Assembly: GCF_003610255.1 (NCBI RefSeq)
Contig: NZ_RAPS01000001.1
Span: 6,537,001-6,601,000 of the forward strand
Direction of reading: 5' to 3'
Length of the DNA: 64,000 bases
Origin: Streptomyces sp. TLI_171
GTDB lineage: Bacteria; Actinomycetota; Actinomycetes; Streptomycetales; Streptomycetaceae
The notes under the pieces are model-generated. The model was not told where the DNA came from. It was given only the letters and a program-made list of their open reading frames with translations, and made no database searches. This document shows positions 7,861 through 16,010 of the stretch, in pieces (positions within the stretch are counted from its first letter, which is position 1; each line of letters begins with the position of its first letter). A program made the translations under genes and the position numbers.

Positions 7861-9006
7861 ATGCCGCCCGCCACCACCGCCCCCCGGCGTCAACTCCCGC
7901 CGCTCGCCGTCCTGCTGCGCCCGCTGCCGGACCTCCTCGCCGATGGCGGGCCCGCCGCGGTGCTGCTGGTCGCCATGGTCGCCGAGCGGTTCGGCGCGGG
8001 CAGCCGCCTCGACGGGCGGCTGCCGCTCGCACTGACCCTGACCGTGCTGGTCGCGGTGGCCGCTGCCACCCGCCGCCACGCCCCGCTGGCCTCGTACCTG
8101 GTGGCCACCGCCGTGCTGACCGTCGAGGCGCAGACGGTGCTGCCGAGCCCGGTCTCGCCGTACGCCAACCTGCTGGGCGCGTACGCCCTGGGCCGGCACG
8201 GTGGCCGCTGGGCCGGGTTCGGGCCGCCGCTGGTGGTGGTCGGCGTCGCCGGCTACTTCACCGGGCAGGACGTCGCGGTGCTGGTGCCGATCGGCGTCCT
8301 CGCGGTCTGGCTCGCCGTGTGGGCGTTCGGCTGGGCCGGCGCGCACCGGGTCGCCGAGCAGGCCGCCGAACGGCGTCGCGCCCGCGAGGAGTTGCTCGCC
8401 GAGGAGCGCGGACGGATCGCCCGTGAGGTGCACGACCTGGTCGGCCACTCGCTCAGCCTGATGCTGGTCCAGGCCGGCGCGGCCCGCCGGCTGCTCGACC
8501 GCACCCCCGACCGCAGCAGCGACCTGCTGCTCGAACTGGAACACACCGGCACCGACGCGCTCGACGAGCTCGACCGCGTCCTCGGCCTGTTGCGCGGCAC
8601 CGCCCCGCAACACCCGGACGCCGCCCGGCAGCCGGAACCCGGCCTCGCCGAACTGCCGCGCCTGGTCGGGCGGATGGACCGGGCCGGTCTGCGCGTCACC
8701 CTGCACCGGGACACCCCGCCGCTGCCCGCCGACCTGGACCGCTGCGCGTACCGGGTGGTGCAGGAGGCGCTCACCAACACCCTGCGGCACTCCGGCGCGG
8801 GCCGCGCCGAGGTCCGGCTCGGCACCGACGGCGCCGCACTGACGGTGCAGGTCCAGGACGACGGCTCCGGCCCGCCGTCCGGCCACCGGCCCGGCCGCGG
8901 CCTGACCGGCGTGGCCGAACGCGCCGCCCGCCTGCACGGCACCGCCGAACACGGCCCCGGGCCGGCGGGCGGCTTCCTGCTCCGCGTCACCCTCCCGCTG
9001 TCGTGA
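7861..9006 (+). CDS. Sensor histidine kinase (HisKA_3 type)
   Basis: A 381-residue membrane kinase. Residues 30-160 hold about five membrane helices; a HisKA_3 dimerisation domain follows, with the phosphate-accepting His191 in EERGRIAREVHDLVGHSLSL. The ATPase part shows the N-box VVQEALTNTLRHSG and a G-box DDGSGPPSG. It should autophosphorylate and pass phosphate to the response regulator that overlaps it by 4 bp. The ATG at 7861 follows GCGAGGA; an upstream GTG-type start is less likely. The signal sensed is unknown; the short sensor is membrane-embedded with no large extracellular domain. Confidence 0.92.
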   Translation: MPPATTAPRRQLPPLAVLLRPLPDLLADGGPAAVLLVAMVAERFGAGSRLDGRLPLALTLTVLVAVAAATRRHAPLASYLVATAVLTVEAQTVLPSPVSPYANLLGAYALGRHGGRWAGFGPPLVVVGVAGYFTGQDVAVLVPIGVLAVWLAVWAFGWAGAHRVAEQAAERRRAREELLAEERGRIAREVHDLVGHSLSLMLVQAGAARRLLDRTPDRSSDLLLELEHTGTDALDELDRVLGLLRGTAPQHPDAARQPEPGLAELPRLVGRMDRAGLRVTLHRDTPPLPADLDRCAYRVVQEALTNTLRHSGAGRAEVRLGTDGAALTVQVQDDGSGPPSGHRPGRGLTGVAERAARLHGTAEHGPGPAGGFLLRVTLPLS

Positions 9007-9698
9007 CCGGCCCGCGCACCGTCCGGGTGCTGATCGCCGACGACGACCCGCTGCTGCGCGCCGGGCTCGCCGTGGTACTGGAGACCGCCGACGGCATCGA
9101 GGTGGTCGGCCGGGCCGAGGACGGGCTGCAGGCCGTCGAACTGGCCCGCCGACTGCGGCCCGACGTCGTCCTGATGGACGTCCGGATGCCCGGCTGCGAC
9201 GGCATCGAGGCAACCCGCCGGCTCGCCGGGCTCGGCCCCCGGGTGCTGGTCCTGACGACCTTCCACCACGACGCCTACGTGTGGGGCGCGCTGCGCGCGG
9301 GCGCCGCCGGATTCCTGCTGAAGCGGGCCTCCCCGGAACGGCTGATCGACGCCGTGCACGCGGTCGCCGCCGGCGAGGCCGCCCTCGACCCGGCCGTCAC
9401 CCGCGACCTGCTCGGCCACCTGCTCGCCGCGCCCGCGCCCGCTCCCGCCCCCGCGCCTGCGGCGGGCGGCCCGCTCGCGGCGCTGACCACCCGCGAACGC
9501 GAAGTGCTGCGGCTGGCCGCCGAGGGCCACCCCAACGAGGAGATCGCCGCCCTGCTGCACCTCGCCGAGTCCACCGTGAAGACGCACGTGAAGCGGATCC
9601 TCAGCAAGCTCGGCGCCCGCGACCGCTCCCAGGCCGTCGCCGCGGCCTACCGCCACGGCCTGATGGGCACCCGGCCCCACCGCGGAGCCGGCGCGTGA
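9003..9698 (+). CDS. NarL/LuxR-type response regulator
   Basis: A 231-residue regulator with an N-terminal receiver domain (acidic pocket D13-D15, phosphorylated D59 in LMDVRMPG, and the conserved K in FLLKRASP). An alanine-proline linker near residues 141-155 joins it to a LuxR-type helix-turn-helix (LTTREREVLRLAAEGHPNEE to STVKTHVKRILSKL). The GTG start overlaps the kinase stop, so the two are co-translated. It likely acts as a dimer on a palindromic site; the one at 7729-7752 upstream of its own operon is the obvious candidate, implying autoregulation. Confidence 0.92.
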   Translation: MTGPRTVRVLIADDDPLLRAGLAVVLETADGIEVVGRAEDGLQAVELARRLRPDVVLMDVRMPGCDGIEATRRLAGLGPRVLVLTTFHHDAYVWGALRAGAAGFLLKRASPERLIDAVHAVAAGEAALDPAVTRDLLGHLLAAPAPAPAPAPAAGGPLAALTTREREVLRLAAEGHPNEEIAALLHLAESTVKTHVKRILSKLGARDRSQAVAAAYRHGLMGTRPHRGAGA

Positions 9699-9796
9699 CA
9701 CCGCCTCCGGCGAGGTTCCGGGGCCTGCTGCGTGGTGCGGCCGGTCTGTGACACTCCGTCACTGACGGGCTGTCAGCGCGTCGCGCGGTCCGGTCG

Positions 9797-9802
9797 TACA
9801 TT
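9797..9802 (+). promoter_or_regulatory. Probable -10 of a leaderless transcript
   Basis: TACATT fits TANNNT and ends six bases before the ATG at 9809, with no Shine-Dalgarno in between, so the mRNA probably begins at the start codon. No clear -35 hexamer is visible. Confidence 0.4.
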
Positions 9803-9808
9803 GACCAG

Positions 9809-10768
9809 ATGATCGTCGAAAACGGGCCGGGACCCGTGCGCTACGGGTGGGGACCGTCCGGGCGGCGGCTCGCCGCCCAGGGGCGGTGGGCCGAGTTGCT
9901 GGAGCGCTTCCGGCTGGCCAGGGCGCTGGGCGATCCGCTGGCCGGGCCGCTCGGGCACCTGGTCGCGTACGGCGCGCCCGCGGCGCTCGCGGCCCGGCTG
10001 TTCGAGCCGGCGGACGGACCGGGCGCAGCCGCGACCGTCGCCGACCACGACGCCGGTCCCCTGTGGGAGGTGCTCGCCACCCGGCACCCCTGGGCCGTGC
10101 TGGACGCGCTGCCGCTGCCGACCGCGATCCGCCGACTGGCCGGGCACACCCGGGCGCTGCTCGGCGAGGACCCGCCCGCCGGGGAACACGACGAGGCCGG
10201 GGTGCCGTACCGGCTGCGCCCCTGGGAGGACGGCGGGTGGGAACGCGACACCCGCGTCCGCGACTACCTGCCGGCCGGCGGCGCCCGCCGCGCCCTGCAC
10301 CTCGCCCCGCCCACCCGGGAGGGCCTCGGCGAGCTCGAACTCCCGTCGCCCGGAACGCGGCTGCCCGGTCTGGCGGCGACCCGGCTGCTGGCCGGACTGT
10401 CCGACTGGACCACCGCCGTGTGCGTCCGCGGCCGGGCCGCCGACGCCGCCGCCCAGCTCGCCGCCGGGCCCGAAGTCACCGGCGGTCAGCTGCCGTTCGC
10501 CGCGCTCTACCCGGCCCTGGTGCACCTGGCCTCCGCCCGCCCCGACCGCGGCGCCGCCCAAGGGCGGCTGGCGGTCTGGCAGTTGCTCGCCGAGATGGAG
10601 GGCGGCAGCGCCCCGTCCAGGTTCGCCGCCGAGGCACTGGTCGACCGCCTGCGCTGCCTGGCCTGGACCGAACCCACCGACGACCTGCGCCACCTGCACC
10701 TCGCCCTGGAGGACCCCGCCACCGGCCTCGCCTGGGCCCTCTCCGGCAGCACCCCCGACCCCGCCTGA
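9809..10768 (+). CDS. Conserved hypothetical protein, 319 residues
   Basis: I do not recognise a characterised family. The protein is soluble, rich in Ala, Leu and Arg, with no signal peptide or membrane helix; predicted helical segments such as GRWAELLERFRLARALGD and AAQGRLAVWQLLAEMEG suggest an alpha-helical repeat fold. It contains many Trp residues and an acidic middle section (GEHDEAGVPYRLRPWEDGGW). Codon bias is fully typical of the region, supporting a real gene. It stands alone, probably with a leaderless mRNA. Confidence 0.75.
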   Translation: MIVENGPGPVRYGWGPSGRRLAAQGRWAELLERFRLARALGDPLAGPLGHLVAYGAPAALAARLFEPADGPGAAATVADHDAGPLWEVLATRHPWAVLDALPLPTAIRRLAGHTRALLGEDPPAGEHDEAGVPYRLRPWEDGGWERDTRVRDYLPAGGARRALHLAPPTREGLGELELPSPGTRLPGLAATRLLAGLSDWTTAVCVRGRAADAAAQLAAGPEVTGGQLPFAALYPALVHLASARPDRGAAQGRLAVWQLLAEMEGGSAPSRFAAEALVDRLRCLAWTEPTDDLRHLHLALEDPATGLAWALSGSTPDPA

Positions 10769-10914
10769 CCGACTGGGGGTGGGTGGAGACCCCCGCCGAC
10801 CCGCTGGCTCGGCATCACCGATCCGACCGCCGTCCCCGATCCCTCGCCCGTCGTGGAACCGCCGCCCCCCCGGCCGCGTGAAGGGAGTTGATCACGCGAT
10901 ACGGGGGTGCGGGG

Positions 10915-11313
10915 ATGGCGGTGCTCCGGGAGTGGGGCGGCTGGCGGGTGCGGGCGCACGGGTGCGTCTGGGCGCCCGTGGCGGTGGGGCTCGGCCTGGG
11001 GGCGGTGCTCACCGGGTCGGGTGTCGCCGACGACCGCTGGCACTGGTGCCTGACCCAGGACCACGAGCCCGTTCCCGGGCGCTTCCTGCCGTTGCTGGCT
11101 TCGCTGGGGCTGGCGGTCGTCGTCCAGGTGCTGTTGGGTCGCCTGCTGGCCCGACTGCCGGGCAGCGCCTGGTGGTTGTGGCCCGCGTTGGCGCTGGTGG
11201 CGTTCGGCCTGACGGAGCTGTACGTGTTCGGCATGGGCGCGCCGCGGGCGCTGCTGCCCGGCGAGCCGGAGGAAGCGCCCTGCTGGGAGATGCCGAACTA
11301 CCCGTTCGGTTGA
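10915..11313 (+). CDS. Small membrane protein, unknown function
   Basis: With the ATG at 10915 the protein has 132 residues and three hydrophobic helices (around AVGLGLGAVLTG, LLASLGLAVVVQVLLG and WLWPALALVAFGL), ending in a Cys-containing tail. A TTG at 10888 would add nine residues, but its AAGGGAG motif abuts the codon with no spacing, so I prefer the ATG, itself preceded by a GGGG run. It converges with dctA; the stops are 7 bp apart. No family recognised. Confidence 0.6.
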   Translation: MAVLREWGGWRVRAHGCVWAPVAVGLGLGAVLTGSGVADDRWHWCLTQDHEPVPGRFLPLLASLGLAVVVQVLLGRLLARLPGSAWWLWPALALVAFGLTELYVFGMGAPRALLPGEPEEAPCWEMPNYPFG

Positions 11314-11320
11314 TCGTCCG

Positions 11321-12691
11321 TCAGGCGGACTGCTCCACCGCCGGTGCGCCGGCCTGCGCGGGCAGGTCCGCCGGGACGAAGGCGGCGGCGTTCTCGTCGT
11401 AGGGGAGCGCGCCCGACAGGACGGCGTCGAGCCGCTCGCGGTCCAGCTCGCCGGTCCAGTGGCCGATCAGCACGGTGGCGGCGGCGTTGCCCGCGAAGTT
11501 GGTCAGCGCGCGGGCCTCCGACATGAACCGGTCGATGCCGACGATCAGGCCGACGCCGTCCACCAGGGCGGGCTTGTGCGACTGCAGGCCGCCGGCCAGG
11601 GTGGCCAGGCCCGCGCCGGTGACGCCCGCCGCGCCCTTGGAGGCGATCACCATGAACAGCAGCAGCGAGAGCTGCTCGCCCAGCGACATCGGCTTGTCCA
11701 TCGCCTCCGAGACGAAGATCGAGGCCATGGTCAGGTAGATCGCGGTGCCGTCCAGGTTGAAGCTGTAGCCGGTCGGGACGGTGATGCCGACCACCGGACG
11801 GCTGACGCCGAGGTGCTCCATCTTGGCGATCAGCCGGGGCAGCGCGCTCTCCGAGGAGGAGGTGGACAGGATCAGCAGGAACTCCCGGCCGAGGTAGCGC
11901 AGCAGCGCGAACACGTTGACGCCGGCGGCCAGTCGCAGCAGCAGGCCGAGCACCACCACCACGAACAGCACGCAGGTCACGTAGAAGCCGATCATGATCA
12001 CCGCGAGGCTCTTCAGCGCCGCGGTGCCGGTCGCCCCGACCACCGCCGCCATCGCGCCGAACGCACCGACCGGCGCCACCCACATGATCATCGACATCAC
12101 CTTGAACACCAGCTTCTGCAGGTGCTGCACCCCGCGCAGCACCGGCTCGCCCGCCGGGCCCATCGCCTGCAGCGCGAACCCGACCAGCAGTGCCACCAGC
12201 AGCGTCTGCAGCACCTGGCCCTGGGTCAGCGCCGACACCAGGGTGGTCGGGACGATCCCCAGCAGGAAGTCGGTGGTGGACTGCGCCGCGCCCGCCACGG
12301 CCTGCGCGTGCCCGGACTTCGCCAGCGCCGCCGTCAGGTGCAGGCCGCTGCCCGGCTCCAGCAGGTTGCCCACCAGCAGGCCGATGCCCAGCGCCACCGT
12401 GGAGGTCACCAGGAAGTAGCCCAGCGCCAGGCCGCCGACCCGGCCGACCTTCGCCGCCTTGGACACCGACCCCACGCCCAGCACGATCGTGCAGAAGATC
12501 ACCGGGGAGATCATCATCTTGATCAGGTTGACGAAGCCGGTGCCGATCGGCTTCAACTCCACCGCGACGCCGGGCGCCGCGAACCCGACCGCCACGCCAC
12601 CGACCACCGCGGCGATCACCGCCAGGTACAGGAAATGGGTGCGGTCGGACCTGCCCGGCCCGGCGGGCTTCGCGTTCTCGGTCGGCTTCAT
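11321..12691 (-). CDS. dctA: C4-dicarboxylate/cation symporter DctA
   Basis: A 456-residue secondary transporter of the DAACS family. It has about eight membrane helices, the serine-rich hairpin STSSSESALPRLI, the NLDGTAIYLTMAS sodium/substrate motif and the GxAGVTGAGLATLAGGL helix. Family members import succinate, fumarate or malate with cations. The ATG at 12691 is preceded on the minus strand by AAGGAGCC; the longer upstream frame has no support. It is divergent from a DcuS/CitA-type sensor kinase and its regulator, the usual genetic partner of dctA, so expression is probably induced by C4-dicarboxylates. Confidence 0.93.
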   Translation of the reverse strand: MKPTENAKPAGPGRSDRTHFLYLAVIAAVVGGVAVGFAAPGVAVELKPIGTGFVNLIKMMISPVIFCTIVLGVGSVSKAAKVGRVGGLALGYFLVTSTVALGIGLLVGNLLEPGSGLHLTAALAKSGHAQAVAGAAQSTTDFLLGIVPTTLVSALTQGQVLQTLLVALLVGFALQAMGPAGEPVLRGVQHLQKLVFKVMSMIMWVAPVGAFGAMAAVVGATGTAALKSLAVIMIGFYVTCVLFVVVVLGLLLRLAAGVNVFALLRYLGREFLLILSTSSSESALPRLIAKMEHLGVSRPVVGITVPTGYSFNLDGTAIYLTMASIFVSEAMDKPMSLGEQLSLLLFMVIASKGAAGVTGAGLATLAGGLQSHKPALVDGVGLIVGIDRFMSEARALTNFAGNAAATVLIGHWTGELDRERLDAVLSGALPYDENAAAFVPADLPAQAGAPAVEQSA

Positions 12692-12809
12692 GCGCGCGGC
12701 TCCTTCGCCGTATGCTCGCTCTCGTCGCGCCCCGGGGGGAGTGGGCGCCCGGCCCGTGGGTGGCGGGCCGCGCACGACTATCCGGCCCGCAGTGGCGCAG
12801 GTCACGGTT

Positions 12810-12825
12810 GCGTTCATAGCGTTCA
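12810..12825. promoter_or_regulatory. Direct repeat GCGTTCA, putative response-regulator site
   Basis: Two copies of GCGTTCA (12810-12816 and 12819-12825) with a 9-bp period lie between divergent dctA and the sensor kinase gene. CitB-family regulators commonly bind short repeated sites, so this is a candidate for the regulator at 14480-15172. The site is short and the call is tentative. Confidence 0.35.
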
Positions 12826-12866
12826 CGCACTCGGCGAACCGGCCCCGGCCGTGCACACTGGTCCGC

Positions 12867-14483
12867 ATGCACCCGACCAGCAGCGCCCCGCCGCCCCGCC
12901 GACGGCGCAGCCTGGCCGGGCGGCTGCTGGCCGTCCAGGTGGTCATCGTCGCCGCCGTGGTGGCGGGCGGCGCCGTCCTCGCCTACCTGTTCACCGCCCA
13001 GCGCGCCGAGGACTCCGCCCTGCAGCAGGTCACCGCCGTCGCCCGCTCGCTCGCCGACGCGCCCACCGTCCGCGAGGCCGCCGCCGGGGCCGACCCCAGC
13101 ACCGTGCTGGAGCCGTACGCCGAGCAGGTCCGGGCCGACACCGGCGTCGACTTCGTCACCGTCATGGACCCGCACGGCATCCGCTGGACCCACCCCGACC
13201 CCGCGCAGATCGGCCGCCCCTTCCTCGGCCACATCGACCAGGCCCGGGCCGGACGGACCCAGCACGAGACCTACACCGGCACCCTCGGGCCGTCCGTCCG
13301 CGTCGTCACCCCCGTCCTGGACGACCGTCACCGGGTGGTCGCCCTGGTCAGCGCCGGCATCACGGTCGACAACATCACCGCCCGGCTGCGCACCCCGCTG
13401 CTCGCCCTGGTCGGCGTCGCCGCCCTCGCCCTCGCGCTCGGCGCCGCCGCCAGCTACCTGCTCGCCGCCCGGCTGCGCCGCCACACCCACGGCATGGATG
13501 CCGAGGAGCTGGCCCACCTGTACGAGTACCACCAGGCGACGCTGCACTCGGTCCGCGAAGGGCTGCTGCTGCTCGACCGCGAGCACCGGGTGGTGCTGTG
13601 CAACGACGCCGCCCGCGAACTCCTCCAACTCGACGGCGGGGCCGCCGGGCTGACGGTCGGTCAGCTGGACCTGCCGGACTCGCTGCGCCGCGCGCTGGAG
13701 TCCGCCGAACCCGTCCGCGACGAGGTGCACCTGACCGCGGAGCGCGTCGTGCTGCTCAACACCTCCCCGGTCGGGCCCGGCCTCGGCACCGTGGTCACCC
13801 TCCGCGACCACACCGAACTCCAGGGCCTCACCGGCGAACTGGACACCGTCCGGGACATCGCCGCAGCCCTCGACGCGCAGGCCCACGAAGCGGCCAACCG
13901 GCTGCACGCCGTGGTCTCGCTGATCGAACTCGGCCGCCACCGCGAGGCGGTGGAGTTCGCCACCGCCGAACTCGCCCTCGCCCAGCGGCTCACCGACCAG
14001 GTGGTCGGCGCCGTCGGCGAACCCGTGCTCGCCGCCCTGCTGCTCGGCAAGGCCGCGCAGGCCGCCGAACGGGGCGTCGACCTGCAACTCACCGCCGACA
14101 GCCGGATCGACGACGGCGTCCTGCCCGACCGGCTCACCCCGCGCGACCTGGTCACCCTGCTCGGCAACCTGATCGACAACGCCATGGACGCCGCCATCGA
14201 GAATGCCGCGCACGCCGCCCCCGCCGTCCACGTCACCGCCCGCACCGACGACGGACAGCTGCTGCTGCGGGTCGCCGACACCGGTGCGGGCGTCGACCCG
14301 GCCGCCGCCGACGAGGTGTTCCGCCGTGGCTGGACCACCAAGCAGCACGGCCGCGGCCTCGGCCTCGCCCTGGTCGCCCAGACCGCCCGCCGCAACGGCG
14401 GCGAGGTCCGGCTGGCCCACCAGGACGGCGCGGTGCTCACCGTTCGCCTCCCGCTGCAGCGCCCGGTCGGGGCGGCCCGATGA
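12867..14483 (+). CDS. DcuS/CitA-type sensor histidine kinase
   Basis: A 538-residue kinase: membrane helix at about 20-43, an extracytoplasmic single-CACHE sensor (roughly 45-175) containing THPDPAQIGRPF, the carboxylate-sensor signature, a second helix at about 178-200, a PAS domain, and a Spo0B-like dimerisation helix with the phosphorylatable His in AQAHEAANRLHAVVSLIELG. The ATPase domain shows LLGNLIDNAMDAAIENA, DTGAGVD and GRGLGLALV. The family senses citrate or C4-dicarboxylates, matching the divergent dctA. I chose the ATG at 12867; upstream sequence is intergenic. The stop overlaps the regulator start (ATGA). Confidence 0.93.
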   Translation: MHPTSSAPPPRRRRSLAGRLLAVQVVIVAAVVAGGAVLAYLFTAQRAEDSALQQVTAVARSLADAPTVREAAAGADPSTVLEPYAEQVRADTGVDFVTVMDPHGIRWTHPDPAQIGRPFLGHIDQARAGRTQHETYTGTLGPSVRVVTPVLDDRHRVVALVSAGITVDNITARLRTPLLALVGVAALALALGAAASYLLAARLRRHTHGMDAEELAHLYEYHQATLHSVREGLLLLDREHRVVLCNDAARELLQLDGGAAGLTVGQLDLPDSLRRALESAEPVRDEVHLTAERVVLLNTSPVGPGLGTVVTLRDHTELQGLTGELDTVRDIAAALDAQAHEAANRLHAVVSLIELGRHREAVEFATAELALAQRLTDQVVGAVGEPVLAALLLGKAAQAAERGVDLQLTADSRIDDGVLPDRLTPRDLVTLLGNLIDNAMDAAIENAAHAAPAVHVTARTDDGQLLLRVADTGAGVDPAAADEVFRRGWTTKQHGRGLGLALVAQTARRNGGEVRLAHQDGAVLTVRLPLQRPVGAAR

Positions 14484-15172
14484 CCGCCCGGGCGATCCGG
14501 GTCCTGGTGGTCGAGGACGACCCGGTCGCCGCCGACGCGCACGCCCGCTACGTCGCCGGCACCCCCGGCTTCACCGTCGTCGCCACCGCGCACTCCCGGG
14601 CCGAGGCCACCCGCGCCCTGGACGCCCACGCCCCCGTCGACCTGATCCTGCTCGACCTCTACCTGCCCGACGGCCACGGCCTGCAACTCTGCGCCGCGCT
14701 CCGCACCGCCGGGCACACCGCCGACGTCATCGCCGTCACCTCCGCCCGCGACCTCGCCGTGGTCCGGCAGGCCGTCACCGCGGGCGTCGTCCAGTACCTG
14801 CTCAAGCCCTTCGGCGCGGCCGCGCTCGGCGACCGGCTGCGGCAGTACGCCCGCTACCGGGACAGCCTCGGCCGGGACGGCGAAGCGCTCGGGCAGGACG
14901 AGGTCGACCGCGCCCTCGCCCTGCTGCGCGGCACCGACCGCACCAGCCTCCCCAAGGGCCTCAGCGCCGCCACCCTCGACACCCTCGCCACCGCGCTCCG
15001 CGAAGCGCCCGACGGCCTCACCGCGACCACCGGGGCCACGGCCACCGGCGTCTCCCGGATCACCGCCCGCCGCTACCTGGAGCACCTGGTGACCACCGGC
15101 CACGCGACCCGCGAGCCGCGCTACGGGCACGTCGGGAGACCGGAGTTGGGCTACCGCTGGAAGGCGGGATGA
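14480..15172 (+). CDS. CitB/DcuR-family response regulator
   Basis: A 230-residue response regulator: receiver domain with acidic E12/D13/D14, phosphorylated D59 in ILLDLYLPDG and the conserved K in YLLKPFG, then a long linker and a C-terminal winged helix (ATGVSRITARRYLEHLVTTG, GRPELGYRW) typical of the CitB group. It pairs with the kinase it overlaps by 4 bp and should activate dctA in response to C4-dicarboxylates. The repeats at 12810-12825 are a possible target. Confidence 0.92.
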   Translation: MTARAIRVLVVEDDPVAADAHARYVAGTPGFTVVATAHSRAEATRALDAHAPVDLILLDLYLPDGHGLQLCAALRTAGHTADVIAVTSARDLAVVRQAVTAGVVQYLLKPFGAAALGDRLRQYARYRDSLGRDGEALGQDEVDRALALLRGTDRTSLPKGLSAATLDTLATALREAPDGLTATTGATATGVSRITARRYLEHLVTTGHATREPRYGHVGRPELGYRWKAG

Positions 15173-15191
15173 GGGCGCGGAGGGAGGGGCG

Positions 15192-15827
15192 TCAGGTGCG
15201 GTCGGCGAGGACCAGGTAGCGGGTGGGGTCGTCGGTGTAGGAGAGAAGGGTCCAGCCGGCGGCGGTCAGCAGGGGGTGGAGGTGCTCGCGGGCGCGGAGG
15301 TCGTCGGGGGTGATCTGCCGGCCCTGGCGGGCGGCGAGGGCGGCGCGGCCGAGCGGATGGAAGAGGGCGAGGCGGCCGCCGGGGCGGGTGACGCGGGCGA
15401 GTTCGCGCAGGCCGGCCGCGGGGCCGGGCAGGTGGGAGATCAGGCCCGCGCCGAAGACCAGGTCGACCACGGCGTCGGGCAGCGGCAGCCGGCAGCAGTC
15501 GGCCCGGACCAGTGCGGCGTGCGGGCGGTGGACGGCTGCCCGGTCGAGCATCTCCGGGGTCAGGTCGACGCCGAGGACGGTGCCGGTCGGCCCGACGGCG
15601 GCGCGCAGCAGTGGGAGGGCGCGGCCGGTGCCGCAGCCGGCGTCCAGCACGAACTGACCGGTGGTCAGGCCGGTGTCGGCGATCGCGGCCGCGTAGCGCG
15701 GGCTGTCGTCCGGGTACTTGCTGTCCCAGCGGGCGGCCCGTTCGGCGAAGAAGGCGCGGGTCTCGGCGAGTTCCCGGGAGTGCGCGGCCGGGTCGTCGGC
15801 GGGCGGCGGAATGTCCATGGGCGCCAC
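15192..15827 (-). CDS. Class I SAM-dependent methyltransferase
   Basis: A 211-residue protein with the SAM-binding motif I VLDAGCGTGRALP, acidic motif II VLGVDLTPEM, and a Methyltransf_11-type core ending LARVTRPGGRLALFHP. The N-terminal RAARWDSKYPDDSPRYAAAI resembles small-molecule methyltransferases; the substrate is unknown. The start is ATG 15827, or ATG 15818 three codons in. It converges with the CitB-type operon; the stops are 19 bp apart. Confidence 0.85.
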   Translation of the reverse strand: MAPMDIPPPADDPAAHSRELAETRAFFAERAARWDSKYPDDSPRYAAAIADTGLTTGQFVLDAGCGTGRALPLLRAAVGPTGTVLGVDLTPEMLDRAAVHRPHAALVRADCCRLPLPDAVVDLVFGAGLISHLPGPAAGLRELARVTRPGGRLALFHPLGRAALAARQGRQITPDDLRAREHLHPLLTAAGWTLLSYTDDPTRYLVLADRT

Positions 15828-15972
15828 GGTACTTCGGCGGTGGCCGTGACCGGGGGCGGCCGGGCTCGTTGAGAGGGACCGGGGGCATCCGGCGCGGGCG
15901 TTCAGGGGGCGGTCTCACCCGGACGGGTGATCAGAGGGCCTGGTGGCGGCGTCGGTCGAACCCCCGGGAGTA

Positions 15973-15992
15973 AAGTTAGGCTTACCTAACTT
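15973..15992. promoter_or_regulatory. Iron box (DmdR/IdeR-type operator)
   Basis: AAGTTAGGCTTACCTAACTT is a dyad with 8-bp arms that matches the DtxR-family (DmdR in Streptomyces) consensus TTAGGTTAGGCTCACCTAA in its key TTAGG and CCTAA halves. It lies 18 bp upstream of the GTG of the diaminobutyrate aminotransferase gene. Such sites mediate repression by iron-loaded DmdR, so the downstream pair should be induced by iron starvation. Confidence 0.88.
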
Positions 15993-16010
15993 CCCCAAGG
16001 GAGCTCCGCT

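Noticed and set aside
11298..15172. Very long frames on both strands (over 1000 codons) across dctA and the two-component genes
   Set aside because: Only their parts in the true frames carry recognised domains; the rest is low-complexity shadow translation.
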